Shown piece by piece: positions 1 through 6,277 of a DNA stretch of 6,277 nucleotides. The notes under the pieces are model-generated. The model ran no database searches and was not told where the DNA came from. It was given only the letters and a program-made list of their open reading frames with translations. The stretch's first letter is position 1, and the number at the start of each line of letters is the position of its first letter. The stretch spans positions 1 through 6,277 of the forward strand of contig CALETX010000012.1 of assembly GCA_937920455.1 (NCBI GenBank), read 5' to 3'. The translations under genes were made by a program, and so were the position numbers. The stretch comes from an uncultured bacterium (GTDB lineage: Bacteria; Verrucomicrobiota; Kiritimatiellia; UBA8416; CALETX01).

Positions 1-1
1 C

Positions 2-148
2 GTGCCGCAGGCATGGTCGCTGACATGCGAGCCACGAACCGCAGCCGTCAGACTGGATGCGTCCGTCCAAGAGGGAAAAGTGATGTTCAAACTCGACGGA
101 CTTGGACTCTTCAAGGTTGCGATACTGGATTTCAAGGCGAAGAAGTGA
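2..148 (+). CDS. C-terminal end of an unidentified upstream protein (partial, 5' end outside window)
   Basis: A stop-free frame enters from the left edge and ends at TGA 146-148, giving 48 residues. Its tail alternates hydrophobic and polar residues (AVRLDASVQEGKVMFKLDGL, then FKVAILDFKAKK). This looks like the last beta strands of a beta-sandwich domain, of the kind that often closes glycoside hydrolases and related secreted enzymes, but 48 residues are too few to name a family. The frame is believed real because its stop overlaps the GTG start of the next gene in a GTGA junction, the usual sign of translational coupling. It also explains the first 144 bases better than extending the next gene upstream, whose N-terminus there would be low-quality, Arg-rich sequence ahead of an internal signal peptide. 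An ATG at 83 in the same frame would give only a 21-residue peptide and is less likely to be a start. Confidence 0.62.
   Translation: MPQAWSLTCEPRTAAVRLDASVQEGKVMFKLDGLGLFKVAILDFKAKK
134..137 (+). promoter_or_regulatory. Ribosome binding site that supports the GTG start at 145
   Basis: AAGG lies 7 nt before the GTG at 145-147, inside the last codons of the upstream gene. The competing in-frame ATG at 178 has its nearest purine-rich match (AAAGGA, 157-162) 15 nt away, which is too far. This spacing, the GTGA overlap and the position of the signal peptide all favour GTG 145. Confidence 0.5.
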
Positions 149-2838
149 GATCTGCCAAAGGAATATTTCTGACCGCGATGGCCGTGTCGCTGGCAGCACT
201 GGGGCAGGAGGATCAACGATCCTCTCTGCAGATCACTGCGGATGAAGACGGCGACACGGCGGTGGTAATGGACACCGAGTCCATCCGCATGACCATTTTG
301 CCCGCGTACCAGGCATGTGTGTCTGGGTTTATATTCAAGCCGACGGGAAACGACATTCTTTCGCGCCAGACTGTGAAGTTTCTGATGGGAGGCCAAGGGC
401 TTCTTCAGGATAATTTCTGGGAACAGGACTGGCGTTATAGTGAGTTCAGACGCAAGTGGTTCGATTATCGCATTGTTAGCCAGGGCCCAGATGAACTGGC
501 CGTAAAGTTCTGGACCACAAGCGAAGGCTGGCTTCAGGCGGTCAACAGCGGCATAAAAAGCGACCTTCTAAGCAACATCAAGATCGAGCGAACTGTCCGG
601 ATGCCCGTCGGAAAACCGTACTTCATGTGCGACGTGACCCTTAGCATAGATATGGAAAAGGACAAGAAGGGCAATGCCAAGATGCCCCAGTTCTGGATGC
701 ACAACATGTGCATCTTCACAGACGAACTTGACCAGGAATGCCAGCGGCCGCACATCCTCGGCATAGCCGAGCAAACGCCACGCGGGCAGACCGTCTGCGG
801 CGACTACGTCTATGCGCCCTACATTGCGGAGGCCTGGAGCGCGCAGACATCGCCCCGAACGCGCGAGGGGCTTGTGTTCCTCATGGACCCGGCCTACGTG
901 CAGTGTCTCTATAACTGCGGAAACGCCACAGTGGAGTGGTTCGGCGACAACATGCTGATAACCCGCGACCGACCTCTCCGCACGCGGATATACATCCTGC
1001 CAGTAATAGGGCTGCAGAAGGTACACTTTGCCGACCCGCACATGATCGTCCAGTTGACCGGCCGTAATGTGCTAGAAGGCCCGAACACGGGAGCGTTCGA
1101 ATTAGACTTCGCCGTGTGTCCATCATACAGGATCGTTCGATCTGTCACCTTCGAAACTACGGCCACTTACGGCCTCCATGAACGCAGGCCGGCAACCGTC
1201 CGCATGCTGGAACCCATGCCTTCGGTCCGCAATCTCCGCGTCGAGGCGCCAAGACACGCTGCCGGCATCGTAAAACGGCCAGACGGCATACCGATTGACG
1301 AAAAAACGCCACTGAAATTCGATATAGCCGCCCGTGTGGAGGTGGTGGACGCCGACGGAAGGGTCAGGGTGAGAACGGTCACTTTCCAGTATTTTCATCT
1401 TGGCGCCTATCCAACCGGCAAAAACGAGCATCTCCAAGGCGGCGAGCCGCTCGCGGTGCTGGATCGTGTGGATGCGCGCCCCTGGATACCCGCGCCTGCG
1501 CCCGACCTCAGACCCGACCGCAATAGCTTCCAACTTTTCACGATTATGGGTCCTCACGGCCGGCATTACAGGCTTCCACAGGCATTTGACCGAATGGTCG
1601 CCCGCGATGGACGCAAACTTGTCGTTACCTCCGACAATATCGGCTATACCCCCGGGTTTCCGTGCAACAAACTTGGTCTGACGGCGTTTCCCTACGATTT
1701 CAGGCGGCTGTTCAGCTACCGTGCTGTGATAAACTGTAACGCCCAAACCGATATCACCCGGCTTGTAGGCCAGTCCATACTGGCTTCATACATCGCCCAA
1801 GGCGGAGGCTACGTGACGTTCGGCGGCGAGTCCGCATATGCCGTGAGCGCGCCGGAAGGTCATCCTCTCAACGCGTTCGACCCTGTGGTTTACGAAAGCC
1901 ACTCAATCGAGCTCAGACGTGACGGTGCAGTGGCGCAGATAAAAGTGACTGATCCCGACCATCCGATCTTCAAGGGAAATGGTGCTAACGCGCCCGCAAT
2001 TAACCTTTCCCGCATGCCGGTTGCTCTGTCCTGGCATAAACTCCGCCTGAAAAAGGAAACTCTCAAACCTTTCATACGCGATCCAAGGGAGCCGTTCGCT
2101 CTTGAAATGAATTCCCTTCCTGAAACTATGCGCGCGGCGATATCCTCGCTGCCGGCAAGCCGAGTAACCGACCGCAAGGGCTTCATGCGCTCGATTTACG
2201 AGGGAATGAGCGACGATCTCAAAGCGCGGTTTGACTCCGCCTGCTCCACGGTCTTTAAATCATTCCCGGCCGGCACAGTCACTGGCGGAGTTTTCGACGA
2301 AAGCAGAATTGGAGAAGTCACCGACGATCACAAATTCGAGTTGCGTTCTACATTTGTTGATCTGGACGACGAAGAGCGCGCTCAGGTGTCGTCGTGGATT
2401 GACGCCGCCTTTGCCAGGGTCAACGTCGTGCGTGTTAACGCGCTGCCTCAGGATCAGCAGGAAGCGATCATGGGAGTTCTAAGGTCGGCCCTCGAAGGGA
2501 ACGGCGTGTTCGTAAGGCAAGGTAATGCTATCCTGCTGCCTGAAGAATCTCGGGATGCTCTTGGTTCGATCCTCATGTTGCGTCCCGATGAGCTTCCAGC
2601 CGGTGCCCACCCGAAGGTTCTCATGGAGGCGCACGGACCGGACCGCGCATATCCTTTCCTCGTGGAACTGGTGCTTGAAAAAGAGGTGGAGAAAGACGTC
2701 GGCAGGGTTATCGCATTTCTCAACTCGCCTTTCGGCGATCCGTCGAAGTGCCCGGGGGGTACGGTTCCGTATTGGGAGTGGGATCAGTGGGAACAACTGG
2801 TGGCAAACGCACTCTTGTATGCGGCGGGCGAATTGTAG
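145..2838 (+). CDS. Large exported protein: beta-sandwich domain plus interrupted GATase1-like domain
   Basis: This gene encodes 897 aa from GTG 145. Residues 1-20 form a signal peptide: basic start (R2, K5), hydrophobic core IFLTAMAVSLAALG and a plausible cut after ALG. The mature protein would be periplasmic or extracellular. Residues ~30-330 are beta-rich; the ESIRMTILPAYQACVSGFIF stretch resembles the opening of galactose-mutarotase-like sandwich domains (tentative). Residues ~330-460 look like a linking beta domain. From ~461 a class I glutamine-amidotransferase-like fold begins: YRLPQAFDRM, KLVVTSDNIG (491-500), FSYRAVINCN, then SYIAQGGGYVTFGGESAY (548-565) and VTDPDHPIF (601-609). The fold resumes at PKVLMEAHG (823-831), GRVIAFLNSPFG (853-864) and a Trp-rich final helix. 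Between these parts lie about 180 extra residues. There is no G-x-C-x-G nucleophile elbow, so amidotransferase activity is unlikely. It overlaps the gene before it and lies 53 nt ahead of the MoxR gene, suggesting it is a client or partner of that system. No precise family name can be given from sequence reading alone. Confidence 0.85.
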   Translation: MRSAKGIFLTAMAVSLAALGQEDQRSSLQITADEDGDTAVVMDTESIRMTILPAYQACVSGFIFKPTGNDILSRQTVKFLMGGQGLLQDNFWEQDWRYSEFRRKWFDYRIVSQGPDELAVKFWTTSEGWLQAVNSGIKSDLLSNIKIERTVRMPVGKPYFMCDVTLSIDMEKDKKGNAKMPQFWMHNMCIFTDELDQECQRPHILGIAEQTPRGQTVCGDYVYAPYIAEAWSAQTSPRTREGLVFLMDPAYVQCLYNCGNATVEWFGDNMLITRDRPLRTRIYILPVIGLQKVHFADPHMIVQLTGRNVLEGPNTGAFELDFAVCPSYRIVRSVTFETTATYGLHERRPATVRMLEPMPSVRNLRVEAPRHAAGIVKRPDGIPIDEKTPLKFDIAARVEVVDADGRVRVRTVTFQYFHLGAYPTGKNEHLQGGEPLAVLDRVDARPWIPAPAPDLRPDRNSFQLFTIMGPHGRHYRLPQAFDRMVARDGRKLVVTSDNIGYTPGFPCNKLGLTAFPYDFRRLFSYRAVINCNAQTDITRLVGQSILASYIAQGGGYVTFGGESAYAVSAPEGHPLNAFDPVVYESHSIELRRDGAVAQIKVTDPDHPIFKGNGANAPAINLSRMPVALSWHKLRLKKETLKPFIRDPREPFALEMNSLPETMRAAISSLPASRVTDRKGFMRSIYEGMSDDLKARFDSACSTVFKSFPAGTVTGGVFDESRIGEVTDDHKFELRSTFVDLDDEERAQVSSWIDAAFARVNVVRVNALPQDQQEAIMGVLRSALEGNGVFVRQGNAILLPEESRDALGSILMLRPDELPAGAHPKVLMEAHGPDRAYPFLVELVLEKEVEKDVGRVIAFLNSPFGDPSKCPGGTVPYWEWDQWEQLVANALLYAAGEL
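2050..2595 (+). other. Insertion of about 180 residues within the GATase-like domain (residues ~636-817)
   Basis: In related GATase-like proteins the strand after the D-H-P-I motif and the W-H-x-L segment is followed almost at once by a K-P-G-A-x-V-L type strand. Here LSWHKLRLKK ends near residue 637 and the expected strand (AGAHPKVLME) only appears near 819-828. The intervening stretch is rich in charged, helix-favouring sequence (for example MSDDLKARFDSACSTVF, DDEERAQVSSWIDAAFARV, QDQQEAIMGVLRSALEG). The reading frame stays open throughout and base composition does not change visibly. The boundaries are estimates by eye. Confidence 0.5.
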
Positions 2839-2876
2839 ATTCCGTCGCGTCCGGCATCAGGCGCGCGGACAACTTC

Positions 2877-2882
2877 AAGGAG
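2877..2882 (+). promoter_or_regulatory. Shine-Dalgarno sequence that fixes the MoxR start
   Basis: AAGGAG ends 9 nt before ATG 2892, an ideal spacing. The in-frame ATG at 2883 directly abuts this motif and is too close to use it, so 2892 is the preferred start. The site sits at the end of the 53-nt gap after the large exported protein. Confidence 0.75.
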
Positions 2883-2891
2883 ATGCAAACA

Positions 2892-3899
2892 ATGGAAGAA
2901 AATGTCCGGGATGACGCGGCATTCCGCGATACGTTAGTCGAAAAGCTCCGCCAGGTGAAGGCTGAGGTCGGGAAAGTTATCGTGGGACAGGAACAGATCA
3001 TCGAACAGGTTTTGATGGCCATTGCCACCGGCGGCCACTGCCTCATGATGGGCGTTCCCGGCCTCGCGAAAACGCTTCTTGTCAGCACCTTTTCCAAAGT
3101 GCTCGACCTTACCTTCAAACGCATCCAGTTCACACCCGATCTGCTGCCGAGCGATATTACCGGATCTGACATCATATCCGAGCAGCCAGATGGCTCGCGC
3201 CGGTTCGTCTTCATGGAGGGTCCGATCTTCGCAAATATGGTTCTCGCCGACGAGATAAACCGAACACCTCCAAAAACCCAAGCCGCGCTCCTGGAAGCGA
3301 TGCAGGAGCACAAGGTGACCGTCGGCCGCGCCAGCTACGCGCTCCCGGAACCTTTCTTCGTGCTCGCCACACAGAATCCGATCGAGCAGGAAGGAACGTA
3401 CAACCTGCCGGAAGCGCAGCAGGACCGATTCATGTTCTTCCTGAATGTCGTCTATCCTGAGCGGGCCGAAGAAATCGAGGTCATGCGCCGAACCACTGGT
3501 AATGTCAGCGCAAAGCTTGAGATCGTTCTCCACGCAAAGGATCTTCTCGACTTGCAGCGTTTTGTGAGGGATGTGTCGTGTCCGGACCATGTCTACGAAT
3601 ACGCAGTGCGCATCGCCCGCATGTCTCGTCTCGACCGCGGCGCGGAGGGAAAAGACGCCGTGCCGGATTTTGTCCGGCGCTACGTTCAATGGGGCGCAGG
3701 CCCGCGCGCCGGCCAGTATCTGATTCTAGGGGCCAAGGCGCGCGCATTTATGGACGGACGGCCGCACATCTCCGAGGCGGATATCCGTGCTGTGGCGCAT
3801 CCGGTTCTGCGGCACCGAATTATCGTTAACTTCAACGCGGAGGCCGATGGGGTGACTTCGGCCTCGATTATTGATCGGATACTGGAATCCGTATCCTGA
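2892..3899 (+). CDS. MoxR-family AAA+ ATPase
   Basis: A complete 335-residue cytoplasmic ATPase, the usual length for MoxR proteins. It opens with a helical lid (VEKLRQVKAEVGKVIVGQEQ). Walker A is GVPGLAKT (54-61), Walker B is MVLADEIN (116-123, with D120 and E121), and sensor 1 is ATQNP (159-163). The LPEAQQDRF segment (172-180) supplies the probable arginine finger R179. The C-terminal lid domain has the characteristic GPRAGQYLILGAKARAF (270-286), with the sensor-2 arginine R272, and ends with HPVLRHRI and a final ITDRIL-like helix (IIDRIL). All catalytic motifs are intact. MoxR proteins are known as chaperone-like ATPases acting with vWA partners to mature or regulate other proteins; the DUF58 and BatA-like genes immediately downstream are the expected partners here. 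An extension upstream of 2892 is open but overlaps the previous gene and has no protein-like features. The specific client is not known; inference points to the exported protein encoded just upstream. Confidence 0.96.
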   Translation: MEENVRDDAAFRDTLVEKLRQVKAEVGKVIVGQEQIIEQVLMAIATGGHCLMMGVPGLAKTLLVSTFSKVLDLTFKRIQFTPDLLPSDITGSDIISEQPDGSRRFVFMEGPIFANMVLADEINRTPPKTQAALLEAMQEHKVTVGRASYALPEPFFVLATQNPIEQEGTYNLPEAQQDRFMFFLNVVYPERAEEIEVMRRTTGNVSAKLEIVLHAKDLLDLQRFVRDVSCPDHVYEYAVRIARMSRLDRGAEGKDAVPDFVRRYVQWGAGPRAGQYLILGAKARAFMDGRPHISEADIRAVAHPVLRHRIIVNFNAEADGVTSASIIDRILESVS

Positions 3900-3911
3900 G
3901 AAGAAAGCCGG

Positions 3912-4820
3912 ATGAGCAACTCCTCCCCAGGATTGACCGACATAGTATCGCCCGAAATGGCCGTTCATGTGCGTGATCTGATGCTCTTTGCCAGGAACAG
4001 AGTCGAGGGAAAACGTCCGGGCGACAACAAATCAGTTCTGAAGGCATTCTCAACAGATTTTCTCCAGCATCGGCAGTACTATCCTGGAGACAATCTCAAG
4101 TATCTCGATTGGCGGGTCTGGGCAAGAACAAACAGGTATGTGATCAGGGAATACGAGGAAACCACGAATCTCGACCTGTACCTGGCGGTTGACGTTTCAG
4201 CCTCAATGACGTTCGAGGGAAGCGGCCCAAGCAAACATCTCTGTTCGGTCCGAGCCGCAGCGGTGATTTTGTATCTGATGCTGCTCCAGAATGATTCCTT
4301 CGGTCTCTCGTTATTTTCGGACCGGCTTCTTCAGCACTACGAACCGGCATCGGGCCGGAAACACCTGATCGCTCTGTACGAAAGACTCGTATCTTGCAAG
4401 CCCGAGGGTGCCGTAGACTGGACATTCGCTCTCAGACAGATGCAGTCCAGGATTCGCCGGCGGGGGCTTGTGGTTGTGATCTCAGATTTTATCGGCGAAC
4501 CCGAACAGATCGGGAGGGCATTGAGCGGGTTCCGGTCTCTTTCGTGCGATGCGATAGCCCTCCAGATTGTCCATCCAGAGGAACGCTCACTGGCTTCCTC
4601 GACCATGACGCGGTTTGTGGACATTGAGGACGGCAGTTCGGAGACGGTTGATCCGCTTCTTGTGGGCGAGGCGTACGCCAGGCGTTTTGCGGCGCACTGC
4701 GACGCCGTACGCGATGTGTGCGCGCGCCGGGCCATAGCGTACGCACAGATCACCGCCGGAGAGGACGAATACAAGGCCATTGGAGCATTCTTGAGGCGGC
4801 GCAGCGCCATTCTGCTGTGA
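3912..4820 (+). CDS. DUF58 domain protein (vWA-like MoxR partner)
   Basis: A complete 302-residue protein with no signal peptide or membrane helix, so it is probably cytoplasmic. The DUF58 signature is clear: HRQYYPGDNLKYLDWRVWAR (53-72) followed by REYEE (79-83). A vWA-type fold follows: strand DLYLAVDVSASM with the metal-binding D94-x-S96-x-S98, strand SFGLSLFSD (129-137), strand GLVVVISDF (185-193, with D192), and a C-terminal helix plus AYAQITAGEDEY. A complete MIDAS site would also need a distal Thr/Asp, which cannot be assigned with certainty. The start ATG 3912 lies 12 nt after the MoxR stop, with a purine-rich GAGAAGAAAG (3898-3907) as a modest ribosome site. Short soluble DUF58 proteins of about 300 aa typically pair with an adjacent MoxR ATPase, so the two are likely co-translated and interact. 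The last base of its stop codon is the first base of the next start codon. Confidence 0.94.
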   Translation: MSNSSPGLTDIVSPEMAVHVRDLMLFARNRVEGKRPGDNKSVLKAFSTDFLQHRQYYPGDNLKYLDWRVWARTNRYVIREYEETTNLDLYLAVDVSASMTFEGSGPSKHLCSVRAAAVILYLMLLQNDSFGLSLFSDRLLQHYEPASGRKHLIALYERLVSCKPEGAVDWTFALRQMQSRIRRRGLVVVISDFIGEPEQIGRALSGFRSLSCDAIALQIVHPEERSLASSTMTRFVDIEDGSSETVDPLLVGEAYARRFAAHCDAVRDVCARRAIAYAQITAGEDEYKAIGAFLRRRSAILL

Positions 4821-6277
4821 TGATAAGCGCGGCTGGTTCGTGGACATTTCTTGCATGGCTTGCAGCGGCGGCGGTTCCAACGCTGATTTACTGGCTTTAC
4901 CGCCGCAGGCGGACCGTCGTGAAGTGGTCCGCCAACATCATCCTCCGTCAAACCATCAGACAGGAAGGTAGAAAAAAACTATGGCAGGCTGTCGCAATAA
5001 TAGCGCTTCGCTCGCTTGCTATCGTCGCCACGGTGCTCTCCCTCGCCGGCCTCGTACGGCTCCGTAAGCCGGCTGACGGCTCGCTCCCGCACGGAGAAGG
5101 AACGCTCCATCAGATTATCCTATACGACAACACCCGCAGCATGATTCTCAGACACGGAGCCGGATCAAGAGAGGATGAGATGCGTTCCAGGCTCGCCCTG
5201 CTCCTGAAGAGGCTCCGGCACGGCGATCATTGCGATATCATCCTCCTGGCCGGCAGTCCCGGCGGACGACCCACGATGTTGTCCCCGCCATGCCCCGTTT
5301 CCAACGAATGGCTCGCTAAGCAGGCGCACAGCCTGGAACTACAGGAGGCGCACGCGGGCGTGGCGGATGCGCTCCAGGCCTCTGCTGAGCGTTTCAGCGC
5401 CGTCTCGGCACGCAACCGACACCTGATCTGGCTGGGCGACCTTTCGCGCAAGGATATACCCCCCTCTGAGGAGCTCCGTCCCCTTAAACGTGAAATGAAT
5501 GCGATGAATGTTAAGAGCGTATGTTACGAAATAAGGGACAGGTCCACCGAGAAACCAAACCTCGCAATAGTCGGGGGCGAATCGAGCGCAGGCATCCTTC
5601 TCCCTGGATGGGTCTGCCATCTCTATGTCCTGCTGCGAAACTACGGCACCGACTCTGCCGCTTCATCCCTCGCCTTCCAGATTATTCATTCCGGACAGAC
5701 GATCGAAAACCGCCGGATACCACTGGAGATCAAGGCTGGCGAACAGCGCACCATAGACCTGGCCTTTGTCCCTCCGGCCGGCATAGCCGGCATGGTAGAG
5801 CTGAAAGTCGAAACCTTTGATGAATCATACCCGTTCGACAACATCCGCCAGTGGATCGTTCCAGCCAGGCCCAACCTGAAAATCCTCCTTATCGTCCCTG
5901 GCGATGAGGAATCGGTCGGGAACACTCTCTGGCGCGACAGCCGCTACGTCGAGCTCGCGCTACTCGCGGCCAGCAGACAATCCCGTGAACAGACCTCACC
6001 TAGGACATCAGGAGGTTCCGCCGTCCTGGCCCGAGATGCCGAAACAGGCCAGATCCGCTATTCGGATGTCCAAAGCCAGTCGCACAGACCTGTCCAGAAG
6101 GCTGATCCCGTATTCGAGATCAAGAGGGTCACTGACAGAGAAGCAACAGCCGCCATGATTGAGGAGTCCGATGTTGTGATCGGGGACGGCATTTGCCGGA
6201 TTGACCCGCTGGCTCGTGAAGCACTAGAAAAATTCGTCCGGCGAGGTGGCGGATTGCTCCTGGGGTTGGGCGACACA
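4820..6277 (+). CDS. BatA-like membrane protein with vWA, CARDB-like and GATase-like segments (partial, 3' end outside window)
   Basis: From ATG 4820 a frame of 486 codons stays open to the right edge. The N-terminus matches the BatA/aerotolerance-regulator pattern: hydrophobic FLAWLAAAAVPTLIYWLY (10-27), basic RRRR, the VVKWSANIILRQ segment, then a second hydrophobic helix (about 55-79, AVAIIALRSLAIVATVLSLA). A vWA-like domain follows, with IILYDNTRSM (99-108), in which D103, T105 and S107 keep a D-x-S/T-x-S metal site, and LIWLGDLS (202-209). Residues ~247-350 (NLAIVGG to NIRQWIVPAR) form a CARDB-like Ig-type beta domain, with the recurring YPFDN motif. A GATase-like domain starts near PNLKILLIVPG (351-361), and EALEKFVRRGGGLLLGLGD is cut by the window end. 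The topology implied is two N-terminal helices with the remaining domains on the periplasmic side. Translation starts by a 1-nt TGATG overlap with the DUF58 gene and no nearby ribosome site, so it is probably coupled. Family assignment is secure; total length is unknown. Confidence 0.92.
   Translation, partial: MISAAGSWTFLAWLAAAAVPTLIYWLYRRRRTVVKWSANIILRQTIRQEGRKKLWQAVAIIALRSLAIVATVLSLAGLVRLRKPADGSLPHGEGTLHQIILYDNTRSMILRHGAGSREDEMRSRLALLLKRLRHGDHCDIILLAGSPGGRPTMLSPPCPVSNEWLAKQAHSLELQEAHAGVADALQASAERFSAVSARNRHLIWLGDLSRKDIPPSEELRPLKREMNAMNVKSVCYEIRDRSTEKPNLAIVGGESSAGILLPGWVCHLYVLLRNYGTDSAASSLAFQIIHSGQTIENRRIPLEIKAGEQRTIDLAFVPPAGIAGMVELKVETFDESYPFDNIRQWIVPARPNLKILLIVPGDEESVGNTLWRDSRYVELALLAASRQSREQTSPRTSGGSAVLARDAETGQIRYSDVQSQSHRPVQKADPVFEIKRVTDREATAAMIEESDVVIGDGICRIDPLAREALEKFVRRGGGLLLGLGDT

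Noticed and set aside
13..144. Upstream extension of the large exported protein to the ATG at 13
   Set aside because: It would put about 44 Arg-rich, non-protein-like residues ahead of an evident signal peptide and would overlap the end of the preceding gene; GTG 145 has a ribosome site and a GTGA coupling junction.
2050..2595. Intein or mobile insertion within the GATase-like domain
   Set aside because: No splice-junction residues (no Cys/Ser start or His-Asn end at the boundaries), no endonuclease motifs, no flanking repeats, and composition matches the surroundings.
2849..2870. Possible hairpin GTCCG...CGGAC in the 53-nt gap before MoxR, as a terminator or attenuator
   Set aside because: Only a 5-bp stem with a 12-nt loop and no following T run; the downstream gene is spaced as an operon member.
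2748..2891. Upstream extension of the MoxR frame to the ATG at 2748
   Set aside because: The added 48 residues overlap the end of the previous gene, lack family similarity, and ATG 2892 has a well-spaced AAGGAG.
2934..3689. Long antisense frame (251 codons) opposite the MoxR gene
   Set aside because: It lies wholly within a gene with intact AAA+ motifs and its translation has no recognisable domain; it is a codon-bias shadow. The same applies to antisense frames at 1123-1746, 568-1041 and 4337-4951.
5776..5793. Tandem 9-bp near-repeat GCCGGCATA/GCCGGCATG
   Set aside because: Two copies only, in frame within the CARDB-like region; consistent with coding an Ala-Gly-Ile/Ala-Gly-Met pair and not a functional repeat array.
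5521..5820. Forward frame of 99 codons inside the BatA-like gene, and others at 5904-6158
   Set aside because: They are out of frame with the continuous BatA-like reading frame, which explains this DNA with clear family features; their translations are Arg/Pro-rich and unstructured.

Overview
The window is one strand-coherent block of bacterial coding DNA. Five reading frames all run on the + strand, packed head to tail, with essentially no free intergenic space (largest gap 53 nt). Composition is moderately GC-rich. The gene set (exported GATase-like protein, MoxR ATPase, short soluble DUF58 protein, BatA-like membrane protein) is the arrangement often seen in Planctomycetota, Verrucomicrobiota/Lentisphaerota, Armatimonadota and related lineages. 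That taxonomic guess is an inference from gene content only; no rRNA or other marker is present.

Layout: (1) positions 2-148 hold the last 48 codons of an upstream gene that I cannot identify. (2) From a GTG at 145, overlapping that gene's stop, a large protein of 897 aa with a signal peptide runs to 2838. It appears to combine an N-terminal beta-sandwich domain, a connecting beta-rich region and a C-terminal class I glutamine-amidotransferase-like (flavodoxin-type) domain. That last domain seems to be split by an insertion of about 180 residues. (3) 2892-3899 encodes a complete MoxR-family AAA+ ATPase with intact Walker A, Walker B and sensor motifs. (4) 3912-4820 encodes a complete DUF58 protein with a degenerate vWA domain and an intact DxSxS site. 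(5) 4820 to the right edge is an open frame of 486 codons, cut off by the window. It encodes a BatA-like protein with N-terminal membrane helices, a vWA-like domain, a CARDB-like beta domain and the start of a GATase-like domain.

How the genes may work together: MoxR ATPases usually act with DUF58/vWA partners as chaperone-like machines that mature or regulate envelope proteins or enzyme complexes. Here the ATPase and the DUF58 protein look cytoplasmic. The BatA-like protein would anchor the assembly in the inner membrane with its vWA, CARDB and GATase-like modules outside, and the large exported protein could be the extracytoplasmic client or partner. Start/stop overlaps (GTGA at 145-148, TGATG at 4818-4822) and short spacers (53 and 12 nt) support one transcript with translational coupling. 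The most unusual parts are the composite exported protein with its interrupted GATase-like domain and the recurrence of the same GATase-like element in the BatA-like protein. No RNA genes, mobile elements, CRISPR arrays or convincing terminators were seen.
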